64,000 bases of DNA, from contig JAKSGN010000041.1 in assembly GCA_024180945.1 (NCBI GenBank), forward strand, positions 2,170,001 through 2,234,000, given 5' to 3'. Numbering within the stretch: position 1 is the stretch's first letter; each line of letters begins with the position of its first letter. The notes beneath the pieces are model-generated. The model made no database searches, had not been told where the DNA came from, and saw only the letters and a list, made by a program, of their open reading frames with translations. This DNA is from Macrophomina tecta. Its lineage: Eukaryota; Ascomycota; Dothideomycetes; Botryosphaeriales; Botryosphaeriaceae. Made by a program: the position numbers and the translations under genes. Positions 11,069 to 23,300 of this stretch are shown here, in pieces.

Positions 11069-11651
11069 ATTACAATGCCCAGTAACTGGTCCGATGGCAA
11101 GTCGGCAAGAGCATATCACTTCGGAGAGCATCAATCATCCACCAATTGATAGCCGCACATTCGTCGGCTGTAGACGCGGCTTGGACCACGTCAAGACGGA
11201 GTGCTTTCTCGACTTACTATTACCTTTTCGGCTGTATGTGTCCTTTTACAACGGCCTGTACTTTCTTTGGTCAGTATCACGTGGCCCCACTAGACGAAGC
11301 ATTTCGACAGAGCCGAACTTGGCTGCGCTGAATGAAGCATTCCTTGGTGAATACTCCTCCACGTCAAGATACAGGCACTTTCAAACTTCATAGATCGCAT
11401 ATATGCCTGCGCTCTTCTTGGCAACATGGGAACTAATAACGGCCGGCGTCAGATCGCGTACGACCAGATACCCTTTTCCCGGGAAGCCTGAGAAGCTGGG
11501 GTGGATTATCAGTGTTGTTTCTCTTCCAGAGACAGCAGAGGCGTCATGCATTTCTCTGTTTCTCTTTGCTTTCAAGTTGACCGGGGCCTACCCATCATCA
11601 TGAGGTTTCTGTTGTTCTGCTTTTTTCTGATACTCAAGGTTCTTATCTGAG

Positions 11652-12055
11652 TTTTTTTTTTTTTTTTTTTTCTTGACGGCCTTGCTTTTTTACTTTACTT
11701 GAGATCACCCCTGTAGCATGGAAGTCTCCTTTTCCGAAGGATGGTTGTAGTATATGAGAGCATGGGAATAGAAATGCAGATCTTACTCAAAAAAAAAAAA
11801 AAAAAAAAAAGCAGTGCGTGTACGAAGGCACCAGTGAGAGCGTTAATCGTCTTGTCATTTGCGGTGGTACGGAAGATAGCGCGATCTCGAGGCAGGGGGT
11901 TCGACGGTTATCGCGGGCATGGGGGACAACGCAATGGGCGCCTTTTGCCACTTGCTCTGCACGGTGTCTGTGTGTTCGCCCTTTTCTTGCCTTTGCACTG
12001 ACGGAGCGTCTGCGCGTCTGCCTTGCTTCGTCAGCTTTTTTTTTTTTTTTTTTTT
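11652..12055. repeat. Cluster of long homopolymer tracts (T20, A22, T20)
   Basis: Three long runs within 400 bp: T20 at 11652-11671, A22 at 11789-11810 and T20 at 12036-12055. Tract lengths are as printed and may include assembly or sequencing error. T-rich and A-rich runs of this kind also occur elsewhere in the window (1150, 13860, 17616), mostly in untranslated regions. Confidence 0.85.
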
Positions 12056-12729
12056 AATCTCACTGCCGGTGGTATGTTGACTGAAAGGCGACGTGATCGT
12101 CGGTCTTGTTGCGGCAGTGGACAGGCTTGCGATGAGAGAAATGGTTTGCATGCGTGTGTGCGTTTGACGCGCGCGTTTGTTATTTTTTGATTACTTATTG
12201 AAGAGAGGAACAATGCACGTAGCACTTCTTCGTCTTCCTTTGCTCCATGCTGAGACAATACGTGGTGTCTTTTCTTGGCCCTTCGGGTATGTGGCGGGTC
12301 GTCGGAATCGCCCTCAGCCATGCTTCTTCTCCGCGACTTTTTTTTGTTTTCTACTGCTGCACGTGCGTTCGCCCGCGCGCTTGTAGACGGCTATGTCCGT
12401 CTGTCTCCGGAGCCACTACGAGCGTGTCTACGGGTACATGCGGACGTTTTACTCTGGTGTCGTGCGATGCCGTGTGATGCAGCATCGTACTTGTGGTGTC
12501 CGTGCTTAGGACCGAGAGCGTCTTCGCGCGTTTTACTATTTTTATTTTTCCTTTTAGTTACGTACAGCAGTATGGTGAATAGTTGAGGGAGAAAGAGAGT
12601 GTGTGTGGGAGGCTAAGGAGAGCGTGAGAAGAGAGTTCGAAGCGAGAGGATGAGACGGAGTGTGGACGAGGCGATCCTTCGGGCCATGGGCGATGGAGAC
12701 CGGATTCGGAAATTATGGCGTTCTCGCCA

Positions 12730-12742
12730 GGGGGGGGGGGGG
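12730..12742. repeat. G13 homopolymer
   Basis: A run of 13 G followed by TGGGGGCCGGGGG, so the local plus strand has four closely spaced G-runs able to form a G-quadruplex in principle. It lies in the gene-free region upstream of the kinase gene. Confidence 0.8.
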
Positions 12743-14673
12743 TGGGGGCCGGGGGTTAATGCCACGCTAGTACACTATATGCGCTTCGCTTGCCGTGCTC
12801 GCGCTACCAAGCTAGCGCCTATAATTAATCTGTATCGTATATGCTCCTTGCGCAGAGAGAAAGTAGCTAGCTCGCCGTAGGGTGGTGGAGCGGGCGACGG
12901 GGAAGCTCGTTTTCTTCCCTTCTCCTTTACGGCGTTTTGGAAGGGAGGGGATGTGCAGGGGCGGGACTGAGGGGAGGGCAAGAGAGAAAAGGCAGAGTGG
13001 GTCGCTTGCGTAGGGGGCTGACGGTCGTGTGTAGCTGTCTAGTAGCTTGGGGCAGGGCTGGGCAAGTAGCTGTGAATTGGTGGGTGGGCTAGCAGTAGTG
13101 CGAGTAGGAATAGGGTATTTACGGGTCTGGGGAAACCCCCCCAAAGGGCGGGCGGGGCCAAGGAAGTGAGGAATAGCCACAGTAGAGGCGGGAACCACGA
13201 GGCGGTGCCAGAGTGGGCTGGCTAGGCATTGCGTGCCTGACTTTCTGGCCCACTACTGCACGTGCGCGCCTCTGGTGGTGGTGAGATGGGCACTGAGTCT
13301 GATGCAGAGAGCACGACGCACGGCCTTCCAATGGTGCCACAAGTTGCTTTGGGTTGAGTTTGAAGGGCGTTGCGCACGCCGAAAGGGTAAACGGCGGCGC
13401 GAGGACGCCCTGATGATGGTGATGCGCGCGAGTGTTTGCGTTGGGGACGGTGAAATCGGGATGGAAGTCAAAAGAGGTGAGGGAATGGACAAGCGCGCAG
13501 GCTCTGTGCCTCAGGTCCGTTGTTGGACCGGCCTCGGGCGTTCCGGGAGGCGGCGGCGGGGGGCGCGGACGCGGTTGCGAGGCGGACGGCGATTATGATT
13601 TTTTGATTTCAAAGCTACCATCGGGATATTCGCTGCCCTCTCCACCCTCCCGCCCGGATACGGAGCAATTGACGGAGCTTGTGCTTCTTGGTGGTTTAGG
13701 GCGGGCAAGGCCGCTTCGAGCCTTCGAGCCTTGCGCAGAGGAAGAAACAGAATGTGCATGGGAGAAAGGGCTTTTTTGGGGCACTTCCGGGAGGAAATGG
13801 TTGACGGCGGCGGGAGGGACGGGAGCGTCCTGCCGTGAGGGGTTTTTCTTTTTTTCTTCTTTTTTTTTTTTTTTTTGGCTTGCTTCAATGGATGGAGGTG
13901 GCATGCTGTGTTTTTCCGCTGTTTCCCAACTGTCGCCCCGGGGAAGGGCCAAGGACAAGAAGCTTATCCGGCCTCGAAATATGGTGGTTGGATCAATGAC
14001 GCGTCGCTCGTAATGCCCTGCGACAACCCAAACGAGCCAGAACGGGGGCTGCTCGCACGCTGGCACTTCACAGTAAGACAACGGTGCTTGGTAATGCAGG
14101 CAGGCGCGCGGCGGCGTGAGCTGCTGCTGCTCAGGAGATGCAGTTGATCTATGTTTTCTGGTCTCGCCGCAAAGATGGCGGGATTGGCGCCGGCGATAGG
14201 CTGGGGGCGGCCGGCGAATGGCGGCGCTCTGGCGCTCCCCTTCCGGTGCGGCGAGGCGAGACGAGGCGCAGCACCAGCACAAGCACGGCATCACCAGTCA
14301 GTTTGCTGAGCAGCAGCAGAAGCAGCAGGACCAGAGCCCGCCCGAGCGCTGCCCGCGTCCGCGCCGCCGCCGGCCGCCGCCAGCAACGAGCATCAGTATC
14401 TCGGCTGAGGCCAGCTGCAGCCCCCCGCGGGCGGCGCTGATTACGGGAGATGCTACGGTGCCCTTCCGCGCGCCCCGTCGCGCTCGCGTGGGACGACTGA
14501 CGACGCTGCTGATGGCGGAGGCAGAATGACGATGGGCGCAATAAGAGTGCATGTTTGTCAGACGCCGCAGCCGTCGTGCTGATGCTGATGCCGATGACGA
14601 CGTTGCGCGGGCGCGTTCATGCGCGTCCGAGGCGCGGCGAAACGGGGCCAGGGCGGGCATGGCAGGGCGAGGC

Positions 14674-14674
14674 T

Positions 14675-14718
<44 letters not shown>

Positions 14719-14720
14719 AC
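14674..14720. repeat. GAGCAG hexanucleotide tandem repeat
   Basis: About seven and a half tandem copies of GAGCAG ending in GAACAGCAG. It can read as Glu-Gln or Ser-Arg on the plus strand and poly-Leu on the minus strand, which explains several spurious open frames. It lies about 470 bp upstream of the kinase start codon, probably in the leader or promoter. Confidence 0.85.
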
Positions 14721-15185
14721 AGCAGTCCCCGAACGCGCTGGGGCCGGCCAGAGCCCAGACGGCTCTCGAGGCGGGCAGTTGGCAGGCGCCAAGCATGCCC
14801 TCTTATCCCCACCTCGCTGGCCTCTGGCTGGCCGATCGACTAACTTGCCTGCATCTGCATTCCCCTCCACGGCCCGTTGCTCGCGACACCACCTGAGCCT
14901 GAGCCTGAGCCCTCCCAACGCCGCCTCACCACCACCACCACCGCCGCCGCCGCCGCCGCCGCCCGCCCGCCCGCCCGCTGCCCCAAGCCGTCTCCCCAGC
15001 GCCCCGGCCGCGAAACAGTCCACCGGCGCCGATCCCGAGCCAGAGCCCCCCGCGAGACATGGCTCACTGAGCTGGCTCTCTCCGCCGGCCCATTGACTGA
15101 CTCCCTCTCCAACTCATCCACCACCCGCGCATTGCCCTTCCCTCCACAACCCCTCCCTGCCCCGGCGACGCGCCGCCAAACAGCC

Positions 15186-17343
15186 ATGACGCAGCTCTTC
15201 AGCTCGTCCGGCCACTCGACCACCGTGCCCCAGGACTCGAAGCGCGCCTTCACCGGCACGCCCATTTCCACCAACAAGCAGGTCAATGGCTCCAACAGCC
15301 AGGTCTCGCAGAAGATCAAGAATTTCTTCCGCATCAACACCAGCGGCAGCAAGGACAGCCTCGATGGCGGCAAGCACAGCGGCGATGGCGGCTCTCGCAC
15401 CGAGGGCAAGTCGGGCTTCCGCCAGTCGCGCTTCCTGCCGCACATAAATCGCAACCGCAGCACCACTGTCGCCAGCGAAGGCAACCCGCTCGACGAGGGC
15501 ATGTCGCCTACCGCCCACGCGAATCCTTATTTCCAGCACCAGGGCCCGCCTGCCATTCGCCATCACAACGACGGCAGCGTGCCCCCTTCGCCTCCCGACA
15601 CTCCACCCATGCCCACCACCAAGGTGGAAGAGGTCGACGGCCCTGGTGACAAAGCCACCACTGCCGGCAAGGAAGAACTCGCCCGCAAGCTGCGCCGCGT
15701 TGCTTCTGCCCCGAACGCCCAGGGCCTCTTCGCCAACGGCGCTCATGGCGACCGTCCTCAGACCGCGGAGCTTGGCAAGGAGCCGCTGGTCCAGCACGGA
15801 AATAGCTCGACCTTGAGCATGGTTGAGACTACTGACAGTAGCCACCTCTCCATCCCGTCCGGCGATGCTGGCACTGGCAGTCTGCCCTCTCCTGGCCAGA
15901 TTCGCAACAACATGGCTTTCAGGAGAACATACAGCTCGAATTCGATCAAGGTCCGAAACGTCGAAGTCGGCCCTGGAAGCTTTGACAAGATCAAGCTGAT
16001 CGGCAAGGGAGATGTTGGAAAAGTCTATTTGGTCCGGGAAAAGAAGTCTTCCAGGTTATACGCCATGAAGGGTATGTGTGCTCACTCGGAAGTGAGGCTG
16101 GGTTGCTGACGTGATGCAGTCCTGAGCAAGAAGGAGATGATCAAGCGGAACAAGATCAAGCGCGCTCTTGCCGAGCAGGAGATCCTGGCTACCAGCAATC
16201 ATCCATTTATTGTGACGCTCTACCATTCCTTCCAGTCCGAGGATCACCTCTACCTCTGCATGGAATACTGTAGCGGTGGAGAGTTCTTCAGAGGTATGGC
16301 TAATCCTAGTCACGGGATGTGAATGGCTTACTAATTACTCTGCAGCACTGCAAACTCGTCCTAACAAGTGCGTCGACGAGGATGCCGCAAGGTTCTATGC
16401 TGCGGAGGTCACTGCCGCACTGGAGTATCTGCACCTCATGGGCTTCATTTACCGTGATCTGAAGCCAGAGAGTGAGTTTGACTGCGCCCCTTTGTGGAGT
16501 GTCCGATCTGATTTTGCTAGACATCCTTCTTCACCAATCGGGACACATCATGTTATCGGACTTTGACTTGTCCAAGCAGTCCGACCCCGGTGGAAGGCCG
16601 ACCATGATTCTTGGCAACAGCAAGGGCTCATCCTCCGGTTCGCTACCGGCCATTGATACCAAGTCTTGCATTGCAAACTTCCGGACAAATTCCTTTGTTG
16701 GTACGGAGGAGTACATTGCACCAGAGGTGATCAAGGGCTGCGGTCACACTAGCGCCGTCGATTGGTGGACGCTGGGCATCTTGGTCTATGAGATGCTTTA
16801 CGGTACCACGCCTTTCAAGGGCAAGAACAGGAACGCGACGTTCGCAAACATTCTGCGCGACGATGTGCCGTTCCCTGAAGGGTCCGGTGCACCACAAATA
16901 TCCAAGTACGTATATCTCACGAACAACACAGACGCAAACGCTAATTGCTTCGTAGCCTTTGCAAGTCCCTCATTCGTAAACTGCTCATCAAAGACGAGAT
17001 GCGCCGCCTAGGCTCACGCGCGGGCGCGTCGGATGTCAAGGCGCATCCATTCTTCAGGACGACTCAATGGGCTCTTTTGCGTCACATGAAGCCCCCGATT
17101 ATCCCCCACCAGGGTCGTGGAGTCGATACGATCAACTTCCGGAACGTCAAGGAAAGCCAGAGTGTAGATATTGGCGCAGCGAAAGTTAAGGGTGTTCCAT
17201 TGGACTCAGGTCTGGCAACGCCAGGGTCGGAGAAGGCAGTTGATCCGTTCGAGGAGTTCAATAGCGTCACGTTACATCATGAAGGTGACGAGTACAGCAG
17301 TCATCATCAGCAACAGCAGCAGCAGCAGCAGGAGCAGAGGTAG
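15186..17343 (+). CDS. nrc-2: AGC-family Ser/Thr kinase, NRC-2 / Fpk1-Kin82 (flippase kinase) type
   Basis: Five exons, 15186..16071, 16120..16293, 16346..16471, 16521..16905 and 16956..17343, give 652 residues; the introns are 48-52 bp. The first 260 residues are Ser/Pro-rich and disordered. The kinase domain begins near residue 263 with [12 protein letters not shown] and the ATP-binding AMK. It has the family-specific YRDLKPEN catalytic loop, DFDLS instead of DFG, a long insert before [10 protein letters not shown], and the C-terminal extension [21 protein letters not shown] plus the activation-loop insert is diagnostic of the Fpk/NRC-2/phototropin-like AGC group. The protein ends in a His/Gln repeat (Q8). 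Family roles: yeast Fpk1/2 phosphorylate aminophospholipid flippases; Neurospora NRC-2 regulates conidiation and polarity. The ATG at 15186 starts [11 protein letters not shown]; the frame is open further upstream, but without an ATG. Confidence 0.95.
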
Positions 17344-19179
17344 TCCTTATGGACGTTGGACCGAGATTGGAAGGAGGAAATGACATGGGGAGATGCTATG
17401 GCATGGACTGATGGGATCATTGGGGGTTCGGGGATCTTGTTTTTGTGCACCTTTTTTTTTCCTTCTCATTTTCTCATCCGTCCTTGGGGCTGGGTTAGAC
17501 GATGATATGGGGAGTTTCCGCCTTGTTCTCTCTTACACTCTCTCGCATTCCTGCGTGCGCTCTCTTCCTCTTCACATCAACATCATTGGGTGGCTATGGG
17601 CGTTCAGAAGCAGTGTTTTTTTTTTTTTTTTTTCGGAGGGATTTTAGTTTTTACGAGGGTTCTCCTACTCTTTCTTTTCCATGCGCATTCGAACGACAGA
17701 CAACTGCGCAAATCACTCCTTTCTCCGGGTAAAACTGGCAAGGGAGTGAAAAGCTACTTCTGAAGTAGCACTCCATTCTTTCTTTTGGCTTCTTTTCGAT
17801 CGAAGGCCGATTGGAGTGGTTGGGCTTCGATTGAAAGGAAGAGAGAGCAGGAAGAGGAGAGAAAATGCAGCGATCACATCAGTACGAAAGGGAATTGCCT
17901 GCCATGTCTAGGAAGAGTAAAAGTGGACTTGTTGTGTTTCTGCTCTGTTCACCGTGTCTTGTTCTATCTCTGTTTCTCGTGTCTTCTTCGGGGTGGCATT
18001 TTGAACACTGTTTTTCCTGTCCTCTTGTTGCGCTTGTGAAGCTCTTCAACTGAAGTGGATCATTGCAGCTCGAAATGAGGCAAGAAGGGTTAAGATGGAG
18101 GATGGAATATTGGCGAGGGAGCAATGAGGAAGCAGAGAAGTTGGCATTGCAGTGGCTGTTGGGAATGGAATGGTTGTCTTCCACCTCTTTTTTTATTATT
18201 ATTATTATTTATTGTTATAGTCATCAGCGTCAGGAGAAAAGTAACAGAGATGGTTTCCTAGAGGTTGACTCTATCTGTTCGTCACTAATTACTTGGACGC
18301 ATGCATGTAGAAAGATGACTGATGTGTCAAAGCACACTCGACTCTCCACATCCGCAACTAACGGCTAGGCTGAGGCATTAAGCTGAGTGTGAAGAAAAGG
18401 CCACAAACGCTCTTGAAAGGATGGATCTCACGGCAGAGCTTGATAGATGGCGCTCTGCATTGCCATGGTTGTTGTGATTGTGGCTGACAAATTCGACCAG
18501 GGTGTGTTCTTCTGCACAATCGTGGCGTCTGGTTGGACGATGCGAGGGCATAGACTCACATGAAAGGGTACTAGCACCCGATCGGGCAGGTAACGCGAAT
18601 GTTGTTTTTCGGGCAGCTCTTTCCCTTATGGGGCGGGCGGGGATCCTGGGGTAAAAGGAGGGGGCCTAGAGGGCCGCGTCTGCGTGGTGGGGGTCTATCG
18701 GTTATCGGCGGGCGGTGTGCTGTGCTGCTTGCCCTGCCCTGCAACTGCGACGGTGCCCAAGAAAACAATCAACAATATACATCCCCGCCTGACAGATCCA
18801 CCACCACACGACGACGCATTGCGCTGCCATACCAACCGAGGCTTGGCCACCTACCGCGACGACGTCGGCTGGGCGGACCCTTGGGGATTGCGCGGAACGG
18901 ATCACGCGATTCCCGTACGCGCTGCGCCTTTGCTGGATTTCGAACACTGCATGCAGAGAGCTGTAGCGACGCGACGAACCACCTGCGCGACCCATCTGCT
19001 TTCGGTCCCCGCATCCGCAAACAGACAGCTCCGACTGGCCGGCCTCCGATACACGCATAGTTAGCGACCGAGACGCGCATCAATCGCGAGTTAGAGCTGG
19101 CCAACGCTTCGAGCCCGCAGGACCAGAGGGCAGACAACTTAAGGAGAGAGAAACAAGAGGAAGAGGAAGGGAGCACACC
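17344..19179. other. Intergenic between the kinase gene and DAD3
   Basis: About 1.8 kb with no recognisable gene. It contains a T18 tract at 17616-17633 and an ATT microsatellite at about 18194-18211. The 580 bp before DAD3 are GC-rich with overlapping open frames on both strands but no family resemblance; they are probably promoter and leader. Confidence 0.5.
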
Positions 19180-19597
19180 ATGGCCACACCCGACTTCGCA
19201 GCAAGCACCACGTCTGAAGGCGGCGCGCCGACGTCGCCCGGCCCGGAGACCCTCACGCCGCTGGAGCAGGAAGTTTTGGATGAATATGCGAGGTTGGCGG
19301 GGAACTTGAATGATGTGAGTGCCTCTCATATTCTCTCCTCTCCGCGCCAGATTCGATGGACATATGGCTGACTTGAGAATGCTGTGGCAGCTGGCGACCC
19401 TACTCAATACACTCTCGGCTACACCGTCCGCGGAAATATTAGATGCCATGAGGGGTTTGGAGAGGAAGACGAGCTTGGTATTCACGCTGCTGAAGGCGAG
19501 CGTCTACAGTATCGTGCTTCAGCAGCAGATACTAGGGGATGATGGTGATGCTGGTGCTGGGGCGCAAGAAGGTCAAGACGATGGCGAAGGCGCTTGA
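19180..19597 (+). CDS. DAD3: DASH/Dam1 complex subunit DAD3
   Basis: Exons 19180..19314 and 19391..19597 (76-bp intron, GTGAGT...GGCAG) give 113 residues, matching the small size of Dad3. After a Ser/Thr/Pro-rich start, the conserved region reads LTPLEQEVLDEYARLAGNL, crosses the splice into LATLLNTLSATPSAEILDAM, and ends LVFTLLKASVYSIVLQQQ, the characteristic Dad3 C-terminal helix. The DASH complex forms rings on kinetochore microtubules and couples chromosomes to spindle ends. The tail is Gly/Asp/Glu-rich. The ATG has a good context (CACCATGG). Confidence 0.93.
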
Positions 19598-20332
19598 GGA
19601 GGTCCATAGATGAGGACGGACGGAATATTGATACCCCTGGGCTAATGGAAGTCAAGAAGGCGGGAAGACGCGGCACTGTGGGGATGTTGAACAGCAAGGC
19701 TATGATACGTTGCAGGGTTTCGCTAGCACAAAACGACTTGGGCTAGCCTAGGTGGCAATGCCGAGAGTGGATGGCACATTGGTGTTCGCAGAGCCCTGCG
19801 AACTGCAGAACGAAATAGCGCTCCATATGGATGGACCGAAGAAGCCGTATCGGGTCAACAACCTTTCGGAGAAGACGAATTGTTTGTATACTCGCTAAAC
19901 GAATGCACATGGTCATTTGCGAGTGCCGTTCCAGCGCTACTCATGGAGGAAGGGGGATTGCGTCCAACCATGGACGTGGCAAAAGATGGCGAACACTTCC
20001 TGGCGGCTACCTCATCTCCGTAGAGCAATCTGCGTGTCATCTTACAACAAGCGATCTCGAACCTAAAGTTTATGAGGAAGTATTTCTGGTAATGTTCAGA
20101 CACAGGCCGGAATGATGTTCGAAGGTTTATGGTGCTTTACGTCACAATTTGATTGGATGCTGAGTATCCTTGTCATAGATAACCCGAGCGCTAACGGGCA
20201 AGGCTGGCAAAGCGGCACAGCTCTCACCTTTATATAGCCTTACACTGCTGCCTGTCTCGAGCTTCAATCTGATTCATCTTCCATCCCTAGAGCAAGTCTT
20301 GTTTTTCACCCGTCAATCCCTCCATTCGTACC
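19598..20332. other. Intergenic before the ankyrin gene
   Basis: No gene seen. The last 130 bp hold a TATA-like element and the leader of the next gene. From here to about 37 kb the genes are mostly non-housekeeping. Confidence 0.5.
20231..20236 (+). promoter_or_regulatory. TATA box of the ankyrin gene
   Basis: TATATA inside CCTTTATATAGCC, about 100 bp before the ATG at 20333. Spacing and sequence fit a canonical TATA element with initiation 30-70 bp downstream. Most other genes here lack an obvious TATA, so this points to a regulated gene. Confidence 0.5.
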
Positions 20333-23300
20333 ATGGCAGATCCTGTTTCCATAGCGAGTTCTATTCCGACTTTTGCAACCCTACCGGCTGTTGCGCTTCA
20401 GGCTGTCAAGACCCTTGATGAGTTCTTGTCCTCTGTGAGGAATGCGCAAAGCGATACGATCAATCTTTTGGAGGATATGAGGATGTTGCTGTCTGTGCTT
20501 GTAGAAATCGAGCTCCCTGTACCGGCCGGACCGCAGGAAAAATTCAACAATGGACGCTGGACTGAAGTCCAACTTTCTGCAGCGGAACGCGTCACATCCT
20601 TTTGCAAACGTCTGGGGGAGATAAAGCTCGATCTCGAGAGAAGCCCTGCTGGTGCTCACATGAGGACGTATCTTATCGAGAAGTATATGGAGGGGGAAAG
20701 ACAGCGTATTTCGGAGTTGAAAAGCACGCTGATTCTTCTAGTGCTAGAGTACGTGAAGCATATATTGCTCCTTGGACAGACTATTGACGAGTCTCCAGAA
20801 AGCGGACACTGCGCCTGCTAGGCAGCGTGGCATCTCTCGATCAAATCATTCGAACGATGCAACAAAGCCAGCAGCACCTTGAAGAAAGGCAGCACAAGTT
20901 CCTGGTTCAGCGCATTCAGGAAACCCGAAATATCGTATCACAAGTCTCGCATTCGCCGACTAATCCAGCCTCGACCAACATGGTTCGACGACGAACGCGT
21001 CGACCCTTGTCAAGTTGCGGAAGGGGAACCTGTCATTGTTCTTGCCACACGGCTGCTTCCTCAAACAAGCACAGTTGGCTTCTCAGTGGCCTACGAGCAA
21101 TTACCCAAGGCTGTGCGTGCACAGATCGAGATCATAAATGGACGTTTTCCATCTTTTGCAGGCTGGTCACCTTACGCGCCGCTGTTCATAACTCGAGCGA
21201 GACACCACTCACTTTGAGCCTCAGTTGCCTCAACAAGGTTAAGCGCACGTCTGTGGGATTCCTCGTCCTGGAAAAATGCAGACTGGGAGAGCTTGCACCA
21301 ACGGAGGCTTGCAGCCAGCTAGTCAATTTCCGTTCACTCGGCCAAATCGGATCTCATGACGTTGATCCTGATGGCTATAACTATGTTGAAGTAAGTACTC
21401 ACTACTAGTCATGAGCGACCAATTAATTTATGAACAAAAGACTGTTATTAGATGCATTTGGTGGTTCAGTGGCGATCAACTCGAGTTACTGGAACTTCTT
21501 ATCAAAGCAGACTTTGGTTGTGAGACCAATAAGTGAGTAAATTTTCTCAAACTATCTACTGACGTATGTTTATACTAATATTGCCCTCGCAAAGGCTCCT
21601 GAATCTCGGCCTGAAGTGGGTTGGTGAAGGGCCACATATGTTGCTGCTTTCGCAGCTTCTTAAGACGAGCATTGATGCTACTGAGGTCTCGGGAGAGACG
21701 CTGTATAACTGGCCCAAGCCACTTAACGTCGGATTTTTGGATCCATTCACATACCCGGATCCACTTTTCCTCGAGATTATAGCACGGCTAGCTCATGATG
21801 ATCCAGGTAAGTAGCACTAAAATCCTTGTAAGGTTCTCGTGAACACTGACCATCTCAGGATTTGGAGGGAGTACGGAGTTACAGTCGGCTGTGTTATCTA
21901 ATGACACCGAGGCGGTTCAGGCGCTACTAAACCACCTCCCTAACGTAAAGCTCTCGGATAGGAATTTTCTTGGACAATCTGCCTTGCATCTCGCCATCCG
22001 GAATCCCAACATCGTCAAACAGTTAATAGGGGCAGGCTTTGAGCACCAACCAGACATAACTGACACGTACGGATTGACGCCTCTCATGTACTCGGCGATT
22101 TACGGCGAGATCGAAAGCACCAAAGCATTGCTCGGAGCTGGGGCAAATCCATTCATGGTTGAGACATTGAATGGCATGAGCATGTGGCACTACGCTCTGC
22201 ACTGTAACAAGCAGGGGTTCCTCGACGATGTTCTCCAATACTTCCTGGAAGCGTTTGCGGAATATGCCGAGCTTGCCAAGTCGTTCTGTCTTTGGATCCG
22301 TCTAACTTGCGATGACGCTGGCCCGAGAGATGCCGCTTTGGACACCCTATCCGCAATTCTACGCACTAGGCCAACTCTGGCGCTGGTTTGCCCAAAACAA
22401 ATTTCGCCTCTTCAACTTTGCCGAAACACCGAAGAAGCCTTGTTGCTCCTTCAAAGCTACGATGGTCCCATCAATATGAAAAATGCGCTCGGCTACCATC
22501 CTCTGATTGTCTATACCAAACTACGTAATAACGAAAGATTACTCAAAATCGCAATTGAGAGAGGTTCGGATGTCAACGCAAAGGATTGTCATCATATGAG
22601 CGCACTTCACCATCTAAACTCACGTTTAACAGACCAAATCCGGTGGGGCGGCTCTGATTTTGATGAATGGATGTCTTGGCTAAATAACACTGTTGCCCTC
22701 ATTCGTGCAGGCGCAGACATCCTTCAAGGCGATAAATGTTCATGCCCATGCTCCGTCGGTGGCTGCTCCCATATTCGAGGGATCTTCTGGACCAGTCAAA
22801 ACACGCCAGACTCTCAAAAGGGCACCCTTCGAGCTGTTCCTTGGATCCTGGAGCTTTACATGTTCCTGAAGATTACGCAGCCATCGGCCACTTTGAAAAT
22901 GATGGTGGCGAACCTGTTCAGACTGCAAACGTTCGAAGAGTGGGAGATGAAGCACACGTGTTGTTTGCATGGCGATTGTTGGCCATTTGGAACAAGACCT
23001 TACGTCTCTTTCCATTGGCCGTATAAGGAGCCATGGCAGAGCCGGCACTGTGCCTTTGATGATTGGGGAGACGAATTTGCCGAAATCACTGATGAGCAGA
23101 AAGAGTTCACTCAAAGCCTGGATTCCGTATGCGACGAGTACTTGGCTGGCTTGCAAGGGTCAATTGAAGCCGAGTTGCTCAAAGTCCTGGCACACCGGGT
23201 TGTGTTCCTGGAAAACAGACTGGAGGCCACCTGGAAGGAGGAGCAAGAAAATATTGCCGCTCGGCGGAGAAGTCGTGCCATGGGCCCTCAGGTAAATCAT

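Larger units (their letters stand above)
11069..15185. other. 4.1-kb gene-free region: 3' region of the preceding gene and long leader/promoter of the NRC-2-like kinase
   Basis: No convincing coding region on either strand. Many open frames here are GC-rich or homopolymer-driven and resemble nothing. The stretch is dominated by simple sequence: T20 at 11652-11671, A22 at 11789-11810, T20 at 12036-12055, G13 at 12730-12742, T17 at 13860-13876, a GAGCAG hexamer repeat at about 14674-14720, and a C-rich CCA/CCG/CCCG block at about 14930-14985. The last 300 nt before the kinase ATG are C-rich and carry in-frame open sequence without an ATG. Long, structured leaders are usual for fungal polarity kinases, so part of this is probably transcribed leader (inference). 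Confidence 0.5.

Noticed and set aside
14674..14720. Possible CRISPR array
   Set aside because: Contiguous hexamer units with no spacers; a eukaryotic microsatellite.
13593..15023. Long minus-strand frames (poly-Gly, poly-Leu) upstream of the NRC-2-like kinase
   Set aside because: Produced by the hexamer repeat and C-rich blocks read in reverse; no protein-like sequence.
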